A DNA stretch of 64,000 bases from Geosiphon pyriformis (taxonomy: Eukaryota; Glomeromycota; Glomeromycetes; Archaeosporales; Geosiphonaceae): contig JAAOMT010000175.1 of the NCBI GenBank assembly GCA_016748015.1, positions 346,212 to 410,211 on the forward strand, given 5' to 3'. The notes under the pieces are model-generated. The model made no database searches. It was not told the DNA's origin and saw only the letters and a list, made by a program, of their open reading frames with translations. Position numbers and translations under genes: made by a program. How positions within the stretch are numbered: the stretch's first letter is position 1; every line of letters begins with the position of its first letter. Below, one piece after another: positions 47,204-58,908 of this stretch.

Positions 47204-49356
47204 TTGCCTATAGAACTCAGTTTAGTTTTGTTTTTATTAATGTGTATACAAAGTAGGTCACAATAATTCGCAAGGGTTTAAAATTCAAATCTGGCTTGCT
47301 GTTTGACTTTCCCAATGATGCTATTCACCACTCTTCTCTGTATGGTTTGAAGTCTTTTAAACAGGTTCAGGCTGAAAGCAAGTCAACTTTTGTTGTTAGT
47401 TTTGTCAATTCTATTGGTATCTTGAGCCATTTGTTTGCACATAGATCACATAACTTGCAGGTTCTCAGCTGGCGCTCTTATCACCTCTTGCTTTTCTCTT
47501 TTCGTATTAATGTCAATCCTTTAGATAATTTTTTGGCTGGTGTTGTCCAGATTTTTTTGGGGTGTAATTTTTCTCTAGGTGGTCTTGTGACCAATACTTT
47601 TCATTTTCAAAATGGAACTCCTATGTCTGTCATTCTTGGTGAGCCCACTTTTTACAAATGTGTCTCCTTACTTCAGTATTATGGAATTGTCTTTGTTAAG
47701 CAGCTTCACAATTATACTGGTTCTGTTTTCAAATAAATGACTTTTAAGTGGTAAAAGAGATTGGACTCTTGGGGCCCAGTTTCTTATTGGTTTGATGTTT
47801 CTGTTTGCTTTCTGAATGGTTTTAAGCCATCTTTTGTTTGCAATCTTTTGTTGCCAGATATTGGTTTGTCTAATGTTTTTGAGTCTCATGAGTTTGAAGT
47901 TGTGTGCAGTTGTTTGTTGAGGGTTAATTCAGATCATCTTTCTTTGTTTACAGATGGTTCTCTAAGTGGGCTGGATACTTCTGATATAAAAGCTAGTGCT
48001 GCTGTTTTTTTTAAGGACATTAATTTGAGTTTGGGTGTAGAAGTGTCCAGATTGGTTTCTTCTACTATGGTAGAGTTGCAGGCCATTGCTCTGGCTCTTG
48101 AGTGTGTTCCTCTTTCTCATTTAGTCAACTTGTTTTCAGACAGCCAGGCTGCTTTAGATGTATGCAAATTTGAATCCATGCTGATCTGTCCAGATTTTAG
48201 GAATTGGTGTTGGATCAAGTATTGTCATATTACTAATGTCATTTGTCACAAGAATTTGGTAGTTAATTGGATTAAAGTTAAGGGTCACTTTGGTGTCTTG
48301 GGCAATAAGTGTGCTGATGCTTTTGCTGGAGCTGCTGCACTTTTTGATATGTGTCTTCCTTACATGATTGATGAACATTTTCTCAGAGCTGGTGGTACTA
48401 TAGTGTCTGGTAATTCTAAGCATTTTGTTCACAGTGTTTTTTGATCAATTTACCATGTGTGTTAGGAGATTGGTTCTGGTTCTTGGGTCTTGATAGACAG
48501 TCTGTATGCTGATGTTAATTGGTTTAGATCTTCTTTGGTGTAGCATCCAGATTTTCATTTGGCTACTGGTTTTATTAGTACTCAAACTGCTGGCTTTCAG
48601 ACATATTTTATGAAGGCATTGCATCATCATCTTCTGGTTGCTGTACATAAGTGTTTTTATAACAGAAGTTACCCTAGTGTGATATGTCTATTCTGTGATG
48701 ATGTCAAGGTCTCAGACCATGTGTTTTTTTGCCCATTTGATGCTGCTAATCATGCTTGGTTGGTAGAAGTTTATGCATTTGCTTGGGAGACATGTTCAGG
48801 TTTATCTTGCTCTTCTTTATGTGTTTCGCAGTTGCTTTTTACTTGTGTCTCCAATGTTGGTGTTGGTACAGCTCTGTGTAAGGGCTTTGTTTTCAAGGAG
48901 TAATATCGTGAATTTGTTGCTGTTTTTAAAGATTCTAAGATTGCAGCTTGGAATATTATGGCCTTTGTATGTGAATTTTGTCTTACATTTCATAATAATG
49001 TTTGGCTAGTGCATGCTAAGCACTGGGCTGTTATAGAGAAAGGTGACTTGATTTTACATAATGGTTTTGTTTCTGTTTCAATCTCTGGTTTCTCTTTGGT
49101 GCTTTTGGCCAGTATGGTTAGGTTGTTGGGTATTGTGGATGTATTTGGTGTTAGTTTTGGGTTTCATAAATCTTGTTTATTCTTTTCAGATATAAGTGAC
49201 ATGGTTTCAGTACATATAAGTGCCTAGTGTTGTTCTGACTAGCCTGAGTGACTGGTCACGTGTAGAAAATGCATGATTCACACTTAGTTTAGATCAATTG
49301 TATAATGTATTGTACTAAGCAGTATTTGAATCTTACTTGTTAAATTGAAGAAAAAA

Positions 49357-49370
49357 AAAATTTTATAGTA
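49357..49370 (+). repeat. Probable target-site duplication of LINE C, right
   Basis: This is the partner of 41707-41720. Confidence 0.55.
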
Positions 49371-50077
49371 TAAATTAGAATAAACCAATTTTTTTGTTAA
49401 AAATAACAATTAATTGAACAAAATTTGGGTTTTATTAATATTTTAAATATTGTTTTAAAAATTTTTAAAAATTTTAAAACAGCAAAAAATAATTTTTAAT
49501 TAATAACAATAAACCAATAATTAATATTATTTAAATAATACCAAAATTAAAATTTATAAAATCTTAAAACTTAGAATAATTATTGTTAAACTTTTTAAGT
49601 AAGCTAATTTTTGGTTTATAAGTAATAGTTTATTTTTATATTATTTGTAATATTTTAACAATTTTAACAAAATTAATTAATTTTAAAAACATAATAAGTA
49701 CTTAAAAAAATCAAACTATTAAAATTAAGTAAAAAATTAACATAAAACAAATATAATATTAAAAATAAAAATAAAATAAAAAATAAATTTGATTAAATTA
49801 ATAAACTAATTTGTAAATATTTTAAAACAATTTGGAATTTTTTTAAATAATCTGTATTTTATAATATATAAGTTGTTTATAATATTAAAATTAATAAGTT
49901 TTAATGTAAATTTAAATAATTATTATATGTAAATTGTGTTTATTATGTAATATTTTTTCTTATATATTTATAAATTTAATTAATTACAATTAATTAAAAT
50001 ATTATTAAAAACAAAAATATTATATTTTAAAAATACAAAAATCAATAAAATTATATAAATTAATTATCTTAAATTAT
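49371..50077. other. AT desert
   Basis: No gene or element is recognised between LINE copies C and D. Confidence 0.5.
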
Positions 50078-53000
50078 ATAGAAGGGTGTTCTCATGAATA
50101 CCCGTCCTATTGCTTTGGTTGAGACGGCTTGCAAAATCCTTTCTAAAGTGCTTTCAGACAGAATTTCATCGGCTTGTAGTGTTTTTGACATTCTGAGAGG
50201 GATAATTTTTCTGTTTTAAAAGGCATGACCACGCAGTCTCCTATTTTCACTATTGGATCAGTTATTGAAGATGCTTTGAAGAAGAACCGAGAGTTGTGGC
50301 TGGTCTTATAGAATATGTGAAAGGCTTATGATTTGGTTGGCTGGGAGCATCTAAGGAAGAGCTTGGTCAGAATAAAAATGTGTAACAAATTCATTTGGTT
50401 TTTTAGTAGCATCCACAATAATCAGGTCAACAGAGTTATGACAGATTTTGGGTTGACTGATGGATATTGGGTACATGATGGTTTGGATCAAAGGAAGGTG
50501 TTTTCTCCTCTTCTCTGGCACATATTTTATGATCCTCTTTTGTGTAAAGTCAAGAGACAAGAAAGTGTATGTGGATACAAGTTAGACTCTCGTTTTGTTG
50601 CCAATACTAATTGCGCTGAATCTCGGGCTGGTTTGACTTTTTTTCTCGCTGCTGGTGCTTTTGTCGATGATACGATTTGAATTGGTAGCAGCCAGGCTGC
50701 CACCCAACATATTCTCAATGTTGCTAGTGAGTTTTTTCAAGTCAATAACATTTCGATCAATAATGACAAAACAGTGGCCATTCCCATTAATTGCAGAGTT
50801 TCCAGTCTTCATTTGTTGATCAGTGGTTTGCCTATTTCGATAGCCAAAAGGGGGGAGCCTCATTGGTACTTGGGTATCTTTCTGTCTACTGAGGGTTTGT
50901 CGAAGCCTAGCTTGGCTAAGGCACACTTGGATGTCCGATTTTTCACCAACCTTGTTCTGAGAAAGGCTATCTCTGATAAGCAGTTCTCGTATTTGGTGTC
51001 AGCGGTTCTTCATCCCATAGTTGTCTACAGGACTCAGTTTAGTTTTGTTTCTATTAGTGTGTATGCGAAATGGGACGCTATGATTCATAAAGATTTGAAG
51101 TCCAAATCTGGCTTGCCACTTAACTTTCCCAATGATGCTATTCATTATCCTTCTCTGTATGAGTTGAAATCTTTTGAGCAGATTCAGGCTGAGAGCAAGT
51201 CAGCTGCTGTTGTTTGTTTTGCCAATTCTGTGGGTATTTTGGACCGCCTGTTCACACATAGGTCTCATAATTTACAGGTTCTCAGCTGGCGCCCTTGTCA
51301 CCCCCTGCTTTTCCCTTCTCATATTAATGTCAGTCCTTTGAATAATTTTTTGGCTGGTGTTGTCCGGATTTTTTTGGGTTGTGACCTCTCTCTGGGTGGT
51401 CTCGTGACCAATGTTTTTCATTTTCAAAAGGGGACCCCAATGTCTATTGTTCTTGGCGAGTTAGCTTTTTATAAATATGTCTTTTCGCTTCAGTGATATG
51501 GAATTGTCTTTGTTAAGCAGCTTTGTGATCGAACTGGTTCTATTTTTAAATGGTGGACTTTCAAGCGGTGGAAGAAACTGAACCCTCGGGGCCCGATTCC
51601 TGATTGGTTCAATGCTGTTGTTCGCTTTTTGTCTGGTTCTGGGTCATCTCCTGTTTGTTCTCTTTTGCCACTGAATGTTGACTTGTCTGACGTACTTGAA
51701 TCTTGCGAGTTTGATGTTGTTTGCAATTGCTTATTGGAGGTTGATTCCGATCACCTTTTTGTGTTTATGGATGGTTTTTTGTGTGGGCTGGGTACTCTTG
51801 GTATGAAGGCTGGCGCTGTTGTTTTTTTTGAGAACATTGATTTGGGTTTAGGTGTGGAAGTTTCTGGTTTGGTTTCTTCTACCATGACGGAGCTGCAGGC
51901 CATTGCTTTGGCTCTCAAGTGTGTCCCTCCTTCTTGTTCAGTTAATCTGTTTTCAGACAGCCAGACTGCTTTGGATGCATGCAGGTCAGAGTTAATGTTG
52001 GGGTGTCCAGATTTTAGGAATTGGTGTTGGGTCAAATGCTGCCATATTTCTAATGTTATTCATCACAAAAATTTGGATGTTGATTGGATTAAAGTTAGAG
52101 GTCACTCTGGAGTCTTGGGCAATGAGCGTGCTGACACTTTGGCTAGGACTGCTGTGTCTTTTGGTGTGCATCTTCCTTACAGGATTGATGAACATTTTCT
52201 CAAGGCTGGCAGTACTGTGGTTTTTGGTAATTCTAGGCATTTTGTTCGTAATGTTTTTCACTCTATTCACCATGCACATTGGGAGGTCGGTTCTGGTTCT
52301 CGGGTATTGGTGGACAGCCTATGTGCTGATGTTGATTGGTTCAGGTCATGTTCGGTGTGGCATCCAGACTCTCATTTGGCTGCTGGTTTCACTAATGCAC
52401 ATACTACTGGTTTTCGAACGTATTTTATGAAGACATTGCATCATCATCTTCCTGTTGCTGTGCGAAAGCATCTTTACGATAAGGGGTACCCCAGTGTGAT
52501 GTGTTTGTTCTGTGGCAATGTTAAAATTTCAAATCATGTGTTTTCGTGCTCATTCAATGCTGGTGATCATGCCCGGTTGATGAATGCTTATGCATCTGTT
52601 TGGGAAATGTGCTCAAGTTTATCTCACTCGACTTCATATGTTTTGCAGTCACTTTCTGCTTGCACTTCCAATGCTGTTGTTGGTGCGGCTATATATAAGA
52701 ACTTTGTTTTCAATGAGTGATATTGTGAATTTTTTTCTGTTTTCAAGGACTCTAAAACGGCAGCTCAGAATATCGTGGCATTTGTGCATGATTTTTGTCT
52801 TGCATTCTGTGATAATATTTGGCTGGTTCGTGTGAAACACAGAGCTGTTATGGAGAAGAGTGGCTTGATCCCACGTGATGGTTCTATTCCTGTCTCAGTT
52901 TCTGGTCTTCCTTCGGTACTTTCGTCTAGTGTGGTTAGATTATTGGGTATTGCTGATGCAATTAGTATTGGTTTTGGGTTTCGTAAATCTAGTTTATTCT

Positions 53001-53177
53001 TTTCAGGTATAGGTAACTTGGTCTTGGTGTATATAGGTGCCTAGTGTTGTCCTGACTAGTCTGAGTGGCTGGTCACATGTAAAAAGAGCATGATTCACGC
53101 CTAGTTTAGATTACTTGTATGATGTATTGTACTAGGTAGTGTTTGGACCTCACTCATTAAATAAATAAATAAAAAAA
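50078..53177 (+). mobile_element. LINE copy D, 5'-truncated in the RT domain
   Basis: The copy begins at the codons equivalent to 34632 of copy A (TAG then KGVLMNTRP) and runs to the 3' hairpin (53054-53074) and an A-rich tail. It is the second-best preserved copy. After a 1-base loss near 50205 it stays in one frame to 53043, with a small number of TGA/TAG codons. RT keeps FVDD (about 50663) and Trp (50864) where A and C have stops. RNase H (51750-52160) keeps AELQ-type TELQA and SDSQ, but its first motif is MDG rather than TDG; NERAD is kept. A possible duplication AAATTATAT lies at 50071-50079 and 53178-53186. Five-prime truncation is typical of LINE insertion. Confidence 0.87.
50774..53044 (+). 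pseudogene. LINE D ORF2 C-terminal half (late RT, RNase H, zinc finger)
   Basis: Open frames at 50774-51496, 51629-52720 and 52775-53044 are in one register and separated by single stops, such as TGA 51494 where other copies have Trp/Gln-Trp-Tyr, and TGA 52718 where copy A has Trp. RNase H contains VSSTMTELQA, SDSQTALDA and GHSGVLGNERADT. The finger CLFC-x7-H-x4-C follows near 52505-52550. It would need the missing N-terminal half to work. Confidence 0.85.
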
Positions 53178-53986
53178 AAATTATATTAATATTATTTTTT
53201 GTAATTTACTATATATTACTATTAAAATAAACATGTTTATAATAAAAATATTGTCAATTTTACAAATAAAATTCATTAAAATTATTATTATTTTGTGTAA
53301 TTTTGCTTAATTGATATAAATATTGCTGTATCTGATATTTATAAGATACAATTTTATTATTTAAATGTTATTATTATATAATAACCAATAAAATCAAATT
53401 CACATGATAAAATAATGTTTTAATTTTCAATAAAACGTTTAATTTTATATACTCCTAATTTTTTTCACATCATTTTTTTTTAAAAAAAATTACTTATTTA
53501 GTTTCTTAAAAATATATATATATAAAGTGCTAATGGGTTTTGAAGTTACTTATTTTTATTATTAAGTTTAGATAAGATGCACCATATAATTTCACTTATT
53601 AAAAATATAAAAAGCATAAATATAATTTAAAAATTAATAACAAATAAATGGGATGATTTGTTAATAATTTAATTTTTATTTTGGGGTTTATTGAGTTTAT
53701 TTTTACTTGCAAAACACTATGGAAACGAAACAACCCGGCGACTAGCCATCCGATTTTTGTATTCAGTTTATTGGTAAGATTTACATTCTGATAGTCTAAA
53801 TTCTGGTATGAAATATCAAAAATTTACAATTTGAAAAGCATGCTAATCCTATTTATATTGTCCGAGAATTACCTCTGTTCAAATGCAATCCTTTATGTTG
53901 GTCAAAATTCTCTATCACCCGATTGATCGATAGCATTAGAAAAGATGGGATTTAGCAAGGTTATAGTCAAAATTTTCGATAAAATT
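53178..53986. other. AT-rich flank, no gene seen
   Basis: This stretch contains the 3' flank of VPS11 on the other strand and AT-rich sequence after LINE D. No RNA gene was found by eye. Confidence 0.5.
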
Positions 53987-56900
53987 TTAATCTATTAATT
54001 TGGCAAAGGCCATCGTATTTTTGGAAAAGTAATCAGCAATCACTCCAAATCCATCATCGGATTCCTCCAACTACAGGTCGAAAGAAGTATTAGTGAAATC
54101 TCACCCAAAAAAAAAGATAAAATAAACCTCACCTGTTCAAAAAATAAATCATGGTTATCAGCGTTATCCTCCTGAGCGCGCCGAATGTCCACAATCATAC
54201 GATGTTGAATTGCACATTGCGGACATTCTCGGTCAGAGTCTAATAGACACCTTTTTTTATAGATACAAACCATTCGTTATTAATCTTTGATAATTAGGGT
54301 GAGAAGGCGAAAAATCTAGTTACCTTTGATGATAAGAGTGTCGGCAAAGGAAATGGACGGCAGGCAAATCGAGGTTCGTATGACATCCGGTACATTTCGT
54401 GACCTGAAAAATTCGGGCACTTAACCAAAATACGGAGAAAGTTATTTGATGAAATGACTATTGATCAATGTGATGAGAAAAGTTAATTGAAAGGTCCTTA
54501 CACGCTCTTTAATTCTTGAATTTCTTTCCTCTTTTTTTCTGTTTCTTCACGATAACTTGCTATTAATTTACGGTCAGCTTCACAATCTTTACGCTCTAAT
54601 TCAATTCGGCGTCTCATATGTTCCTTCACCATTCCCAAAGTGGCTACTGAATTCCTGCTTAAAGCTTGAACAACTTGCAGTGGTGGTAATAAATTATGTT
54701 GATCAATGTAATCCAGGATTTCTAAAAGTTCTTTTGTCGAAGAATCCAAAGTTGCGGGGGAAGAAGAAAAATATGTTAAAGTTAAGGGGTACAAGGATTC
54801 ATCTTGGGGTCTGTTTAGCGTAAATATTGAAAAATATTTGTTGTATTAAATGTCAAAAAAAAATTTAACATCAACAAAGCATTATAATCATTCTTATTTA
54901 CCCGTATTTCTGCAAATTCTCGATAACTTTTTTAGTATTGTCTTTAGCCATATAGAACCTCAGAATATCTTCATACATGCGCATTTTTTCATACAAGTAT
55001 ACGATTCCATCATCAAATTGAGCCAGATGACAAAGCACCAATGCTTGATTGGTATCATATGAAATCTACAGAGAACAATGGGGATTATTAAAAAGGAAAC
55101 AATTATGATCATATAAAAGGTTAAGGGACATAGTTTTCACCTCTTCGTCCTGCAACAATTTCAGAGTTTTATCCTTCCGGACTAATCGCTCCTTTACCCG
55201 CTCTGTTTCAGTCGCAACAGAGAAGACACCAGGTGCACCGTTCTTCCTGCCTTTGTTGTCTTTAGCATTAACTACTGGAGGAAGGTAATCTTCTGATAAA
55301 TATAATTCTAAAAGAGTGTTCCAAACTGCCTTCTTCTCTTCCCCTTCATTATCATTAATTTCATCTAGTTCATCTTCTAAGGCCCCTGATAGGCTGTGAT
55401 CGTCCATGGGCTGTTGCTGAAAACCGCTAATATTACTATTTATTTCTGAGGAAGCAGAAGGTTTCTTTGCGACTCCGAACCCACCCCATCTTTTTTCTGA
55501 TACTTGCTCCAAAAATTGTATCAAGTAATTGGGTTGGTCAACAAATAATGACATGAAAATGCGAACTGATGGTGGTTTATACGTAGGAATACCCTTCTCC
55601 TTCGGAATTGGGGCTTGCGGGGAAGGGGGGGGTGGAGGAGGTTGTTCTGCTTGCATGACGTGGGCAAATTGCAAGAAAGTTTGAGGATAAGAAGTGACTG
55701 GTACAGTAGGTGCTTGGACGACCAAATCATCTGGAGTTTCACTTCGCTGACCAGACATGAATAAATTCCCGGTACATAGGTCTATTAAGAGGGTAGTTGA
55801 AGCTTGGGGAAGATGATTGAGAAGAACCTTGCCATATTTTTGCAAATTACGGTCGGCCTGTAATTGAAATTAATTAAACTTGGTTGGTAATGACGAAATA
55901 AATAGTATTGGAGCCGAGAAAAGACACACCTCAAATGGACCCAATTTTCGGATGTACTCTAAAGCATTCTCATAATCTTTCACATCTTCAATTTGAATTT
56001 TAAGATATCTTGGGCAAACAAAATAATAGTAAGTTTTTACCTTGGGAAGGTCTTTAGCACATATACATAAAAACAGAATCGCAAAGCTTACAGGTCGTGC
56101 TCATCAAATTTTTTAGCCAAATATACGGCGTGTTCATAATATCCTGCTTGCCGACAAACTTTAATCGCCGTTTCAAGATCAAAAGTGAGCTCATTATCCG
56201 TCTAAGCGACGAAAGCAAGTCATATTTATTTCAACTTGCGATAATGTCCAAATTATTCAATAATGGTATTACCTTTATGAATTGATCTAATCGAGCCACA
56301 TCCTTTAATTTTGTATAACAATTCAACAACAAAGTAGTATGATCTGCATTCGCGAGATTATGCGAATGCAACTCTTGCAGGTAATTGACAAGATTATGAA
56401 TCCGTTGAGCATCAAGGAACTATCAAGTCACGGTTCAGTGAGAGTGTAAAAGGAAAAATCAAAGAGCCAGGAATTAGTCGTAATATTTTTGGAAATAAAT
56501 ACCTTACGGATAACATATGAAGGTTCGAGTTGCCCTATTGTTCGTATATATTGGGCCATAGCGGCATCATAGTCTGCTTTATCACTTCGTATCCATATAA
56601 AATTTTTATCAATCAATGTCCGTAAAGCCAGTCTAGGGGAATTTAGGGCTAAAAGATTGATCCAAGTTCAGACCTGTATAAGTGGTCCCCATATTTCTTA
56701 AAAATTTCAGAAATACTGGAATCGTCATATTTTTGACTGTGAGCTAAATTGATGGCGAGTTGATACATATTTTTTTTGAAAAGCAGTTCAAGTTTGGTGG
56801 GTGTGTCTTTTTCTTCTAAACGATAAAGCTTTGAAAAAATTTATATAAGTATAAACAATTAAAAAAGTTTCTTATAAAACAAAGCTTTATAATTAAACTG

Positions 56901-58570
56901 ACCTTCCCATCCATTCCCAAAAGAAAAACAGCTCCCCATTCACAAGTAATGGTTCTGACACCTTGAGAAAAGTTACCTACGTATGCAATAAACCTGTTAA
57001 CAGTATCAAATATTGTTACTTTAGTTAGCTCATAAGGAGTCGATGGTTTGGTAGTCGGACCGAGAGATAACGCGGGTCGAGTTAAAGCAGTCAGTTTCTT
57101 AGGCTGTGAGACCGGAGGTGATACAATAATGAGGTAAGATTTGAACCATATCATCGATGTTTTTGACCCTATTATGTTCAATTTGACCAAGTTAATGGTA
57201 TTCTTTGTATTAATTAAAATTAAAAGACTGGGTTTTACCTTCATAAACAAAACAGGGACCTCTGCCATCAGATGTGTAAAAATAAATGGCCTTAAGAAAA
57301 CACAGAAATATGATAAGAGGTGTGAATTAATTAATATTTAAAAAATCCAAGTAACTTTACTTCATCTCGAGCGATAACCATGTCATGCGTAACATCGCTC
57401 ATTATGGCACAACCCAAATCACAACCCTGTTCGTCGATAATTGCCTAAAAATATCAAAATCATGTCAAAAATAAAGGTACAATAATTTGAGCTGAAGATT
57501 ATCATTAGTTTATTTCAACAAACCGGAGGAGACCGTCCAGTTGTATTATATGTCAAAATTTTGTTGATGGTGACAATGAAAAGTATGATACTCCTACTCT
57601 CCTCTCTAAACCCAAGTCCTTGATAAAGGAGTGAGTTTTATTCACTTTGGTATTAGATCTTGATGCTCAGAGAAATAATCCCAAAATACCAGTTATTGGC
57701 TCATCACTGTCATGCACAATCCTTTGTTTTGTATATCGATCCCTTGAAATGTCTCCTTTGATTAGAATGACTATACCACTAGTGAATCCGATAGCAATTT
57801 GACTCATATTCTCCATAACAGCAAATGTTGTAACTGGAAATGGCTTTTTGCTATGCTCGACTTTGATGGTACGCTGACAAATCGGTGTCCCTTTCGATTT
57901 ATCTTGTTTGTCAAGATCCCAAATTTTAATTATTGGAGTTGGAGCTATTGGATCATCTTCCTATTAAGAAAACCATCACATAAATGGATAATTAAATATA
58001 TTTGAAAGAAAATTGATTTTATTTACCCCAATTGTCACTAGTAAATTTCTTTGCTTCATTTGCTTCATATGGGTTACCCGTCCACCATCATAAGCCATAA
58101 ATTTTTGCACATTAAAGTTTCTATCGATGATGTACACATATCCTGAGGAGTGTATAAACGGAGTCATAAAGTTAAGCATATTTATATTGTTTAATTCAAT
58201 TTATGAAATATTGAACTCAAATATGTTATATCGGAAATAAAAATTCACAGCACACGATAAAAGGATATCAGCTAGTATTATGTTACCACGACCACTAGTG
58301 CTTATTGACAGATCGGGTCTCTAGAGAAGTTGAAAGGTTAGAATTTAAAGTCTAAGGATTAAGGAATTCAAGGAAATTCATACTTGAAAAATCTGAGGAG
58401 GTTTAGTAGGATCATTGGGATCCTTGATCTGCTGAATGTCAAAAAAGTTGAATTGTCGCCTTTGACGTGGACGATAAAGAGTTAGCACTTAAGCAAAAGT
58501 CATTCAGGAATACATTTAGGAGTTGTGAAAAGTCTTGAATACAAAATTGGTACCATTGCTTGTAAGCCAT
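53987..58570 (-). CDS. VPS11: Vps11, HOPS/CORVET tethering-complex RING protein
   Basis: The twenty-exon model runs from ATG 58570 (MAYKQW joined to RQFNFFD) to TAA 53989-53987, 1,026 residues. Yeast Vps11 is 1,029 and human 941. All junctions are in phase and GT-AG except intron 3 (AT-AC). Order: N-terminal beta-propeller (SGRGNIILAD, KIWDLDKQD, AIGFTSGIVILIKGDISRDR); clathrin-heavy-chain-type helices (YGDHLY, AAMAQYIRTIGQLEPSYVIRK, ANADHTTLLLNCYTKLKD, QAGYYEHAVYLAKK); a linker with six prolines (about 55633); then YREETEKKRKEIQELK and a C-terminal RING (CTGC, CRHSYHQRC, CPQC). Vps11 is a core subunit of the HOPS and CORVET complexes that tether endosomes and vacuoles before fusion. It is head to head with PDI, 338 bp apart. 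Identity is firm; exon ends were read by eye. Confidence 0.95.
58152..58268 (-). other. U12-type AT-AC intron 3 of VPS11
   Basis: On the minus strand the intron starts ATATCCTTTT, a full match to the U12 5' splice consensus, and ends TTTATAC. ATGCTTAAC, resembling the U12 branch site, lies with its adenosine about 20 bases before the end. Splicing G|AC gives LADSSGYVYII, which keeps the residue spacing of the animal Vps11 GDMEGQIWFL segment. The only in-phase GT-AG alternative (donor GTAACA near 58286, acceptor near 58142) would delete this strand. Confidence 0.8.
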
Positions 58571-58908
58571 TTTATTTGAAAAGAGTATTTAAGCGGGGAT
58601 GTATTATTTGAAATGAGTATTCATAATTTTAAACTTTGTCAAAAAGGCTTTAGCAAATCATAGATTCATCATTAAACTTATCCTTTTGGGTTTAGATCGT
58701 GAAAATCAAATTTAGAAAATTTCATACTAACTCCATTACCACGATTTTGAGTGGCGCCTCGGGTAAATTAAAACTTTTTTGATAATAATTTGACCCAATC
58801 AAAACTTGACAACGTAGAAATTCCTTGAACTTCTCGCTCATATTTTGGATATAAACCAAAGTTTTTGATGGCCATACAACCAATTTTATTACTTTTTTAC
58901 AAACAGCA
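58571..58908. promoter_or_regulatory. Shared divergent promoter, VPS11 / PDI
   Basis: These 338 bases separate the two start codons. CCAAT (58795-58799), ten bases, then CAACG with an ACGT core (58810-58815) is a near match to the ER-stress element CCAAT-N9-CCACG. That would suit a PDI gene, but the spacing is off by one and one base differs. Confidence 0.4.

Larger units (their letters stand above)
43688..49227 (+). pseudogene. LINE C ORF2, broken by stops, a frameshift and an insertion
   Basis: The endonuclease keeps GDFN (GDFNKD), DYVLISS and TDHQAV. RT keeps only parts: the region around DMQKAYD is full of stops, and the active-site box reads FVNN (about 45985) instead of FVDD. RNase H keeps FTDGS, VELQA and SDSQAALD. 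A lost T near 44942 moves the frame from one register to another. The sequence from about 46341 to 47203 is foreign. The frame after the insertion is the same register as before it. The gene cannot be functional. Confidence 0.85.
41721..49356 (+). mobile_element. LINE copy C, full-length but decayed and interrupted
   Basis: This is the same element as copy A from the 5' inverted repeat to the 3' hairpin (49237-49257) and A-tail. ORF1 frame pieces are at 41853-43688. ORF2 pieces are at 43688-44446, 44947-46340 and 47203-49227. It carries many nonsense codons, one 1-base deletion near 44942 and an insertion of about 0.86 kb. Wording is more AT-rich than copy A but less than copies E and F. Confidence 0.88.

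Noticed and set aside
56521-56545. tRNA T-loop-like 'ggttcgagt'
   Set aside because: It lies inside a VPS11 exon, and no acceptor stem or anticodon arm can be built around it.
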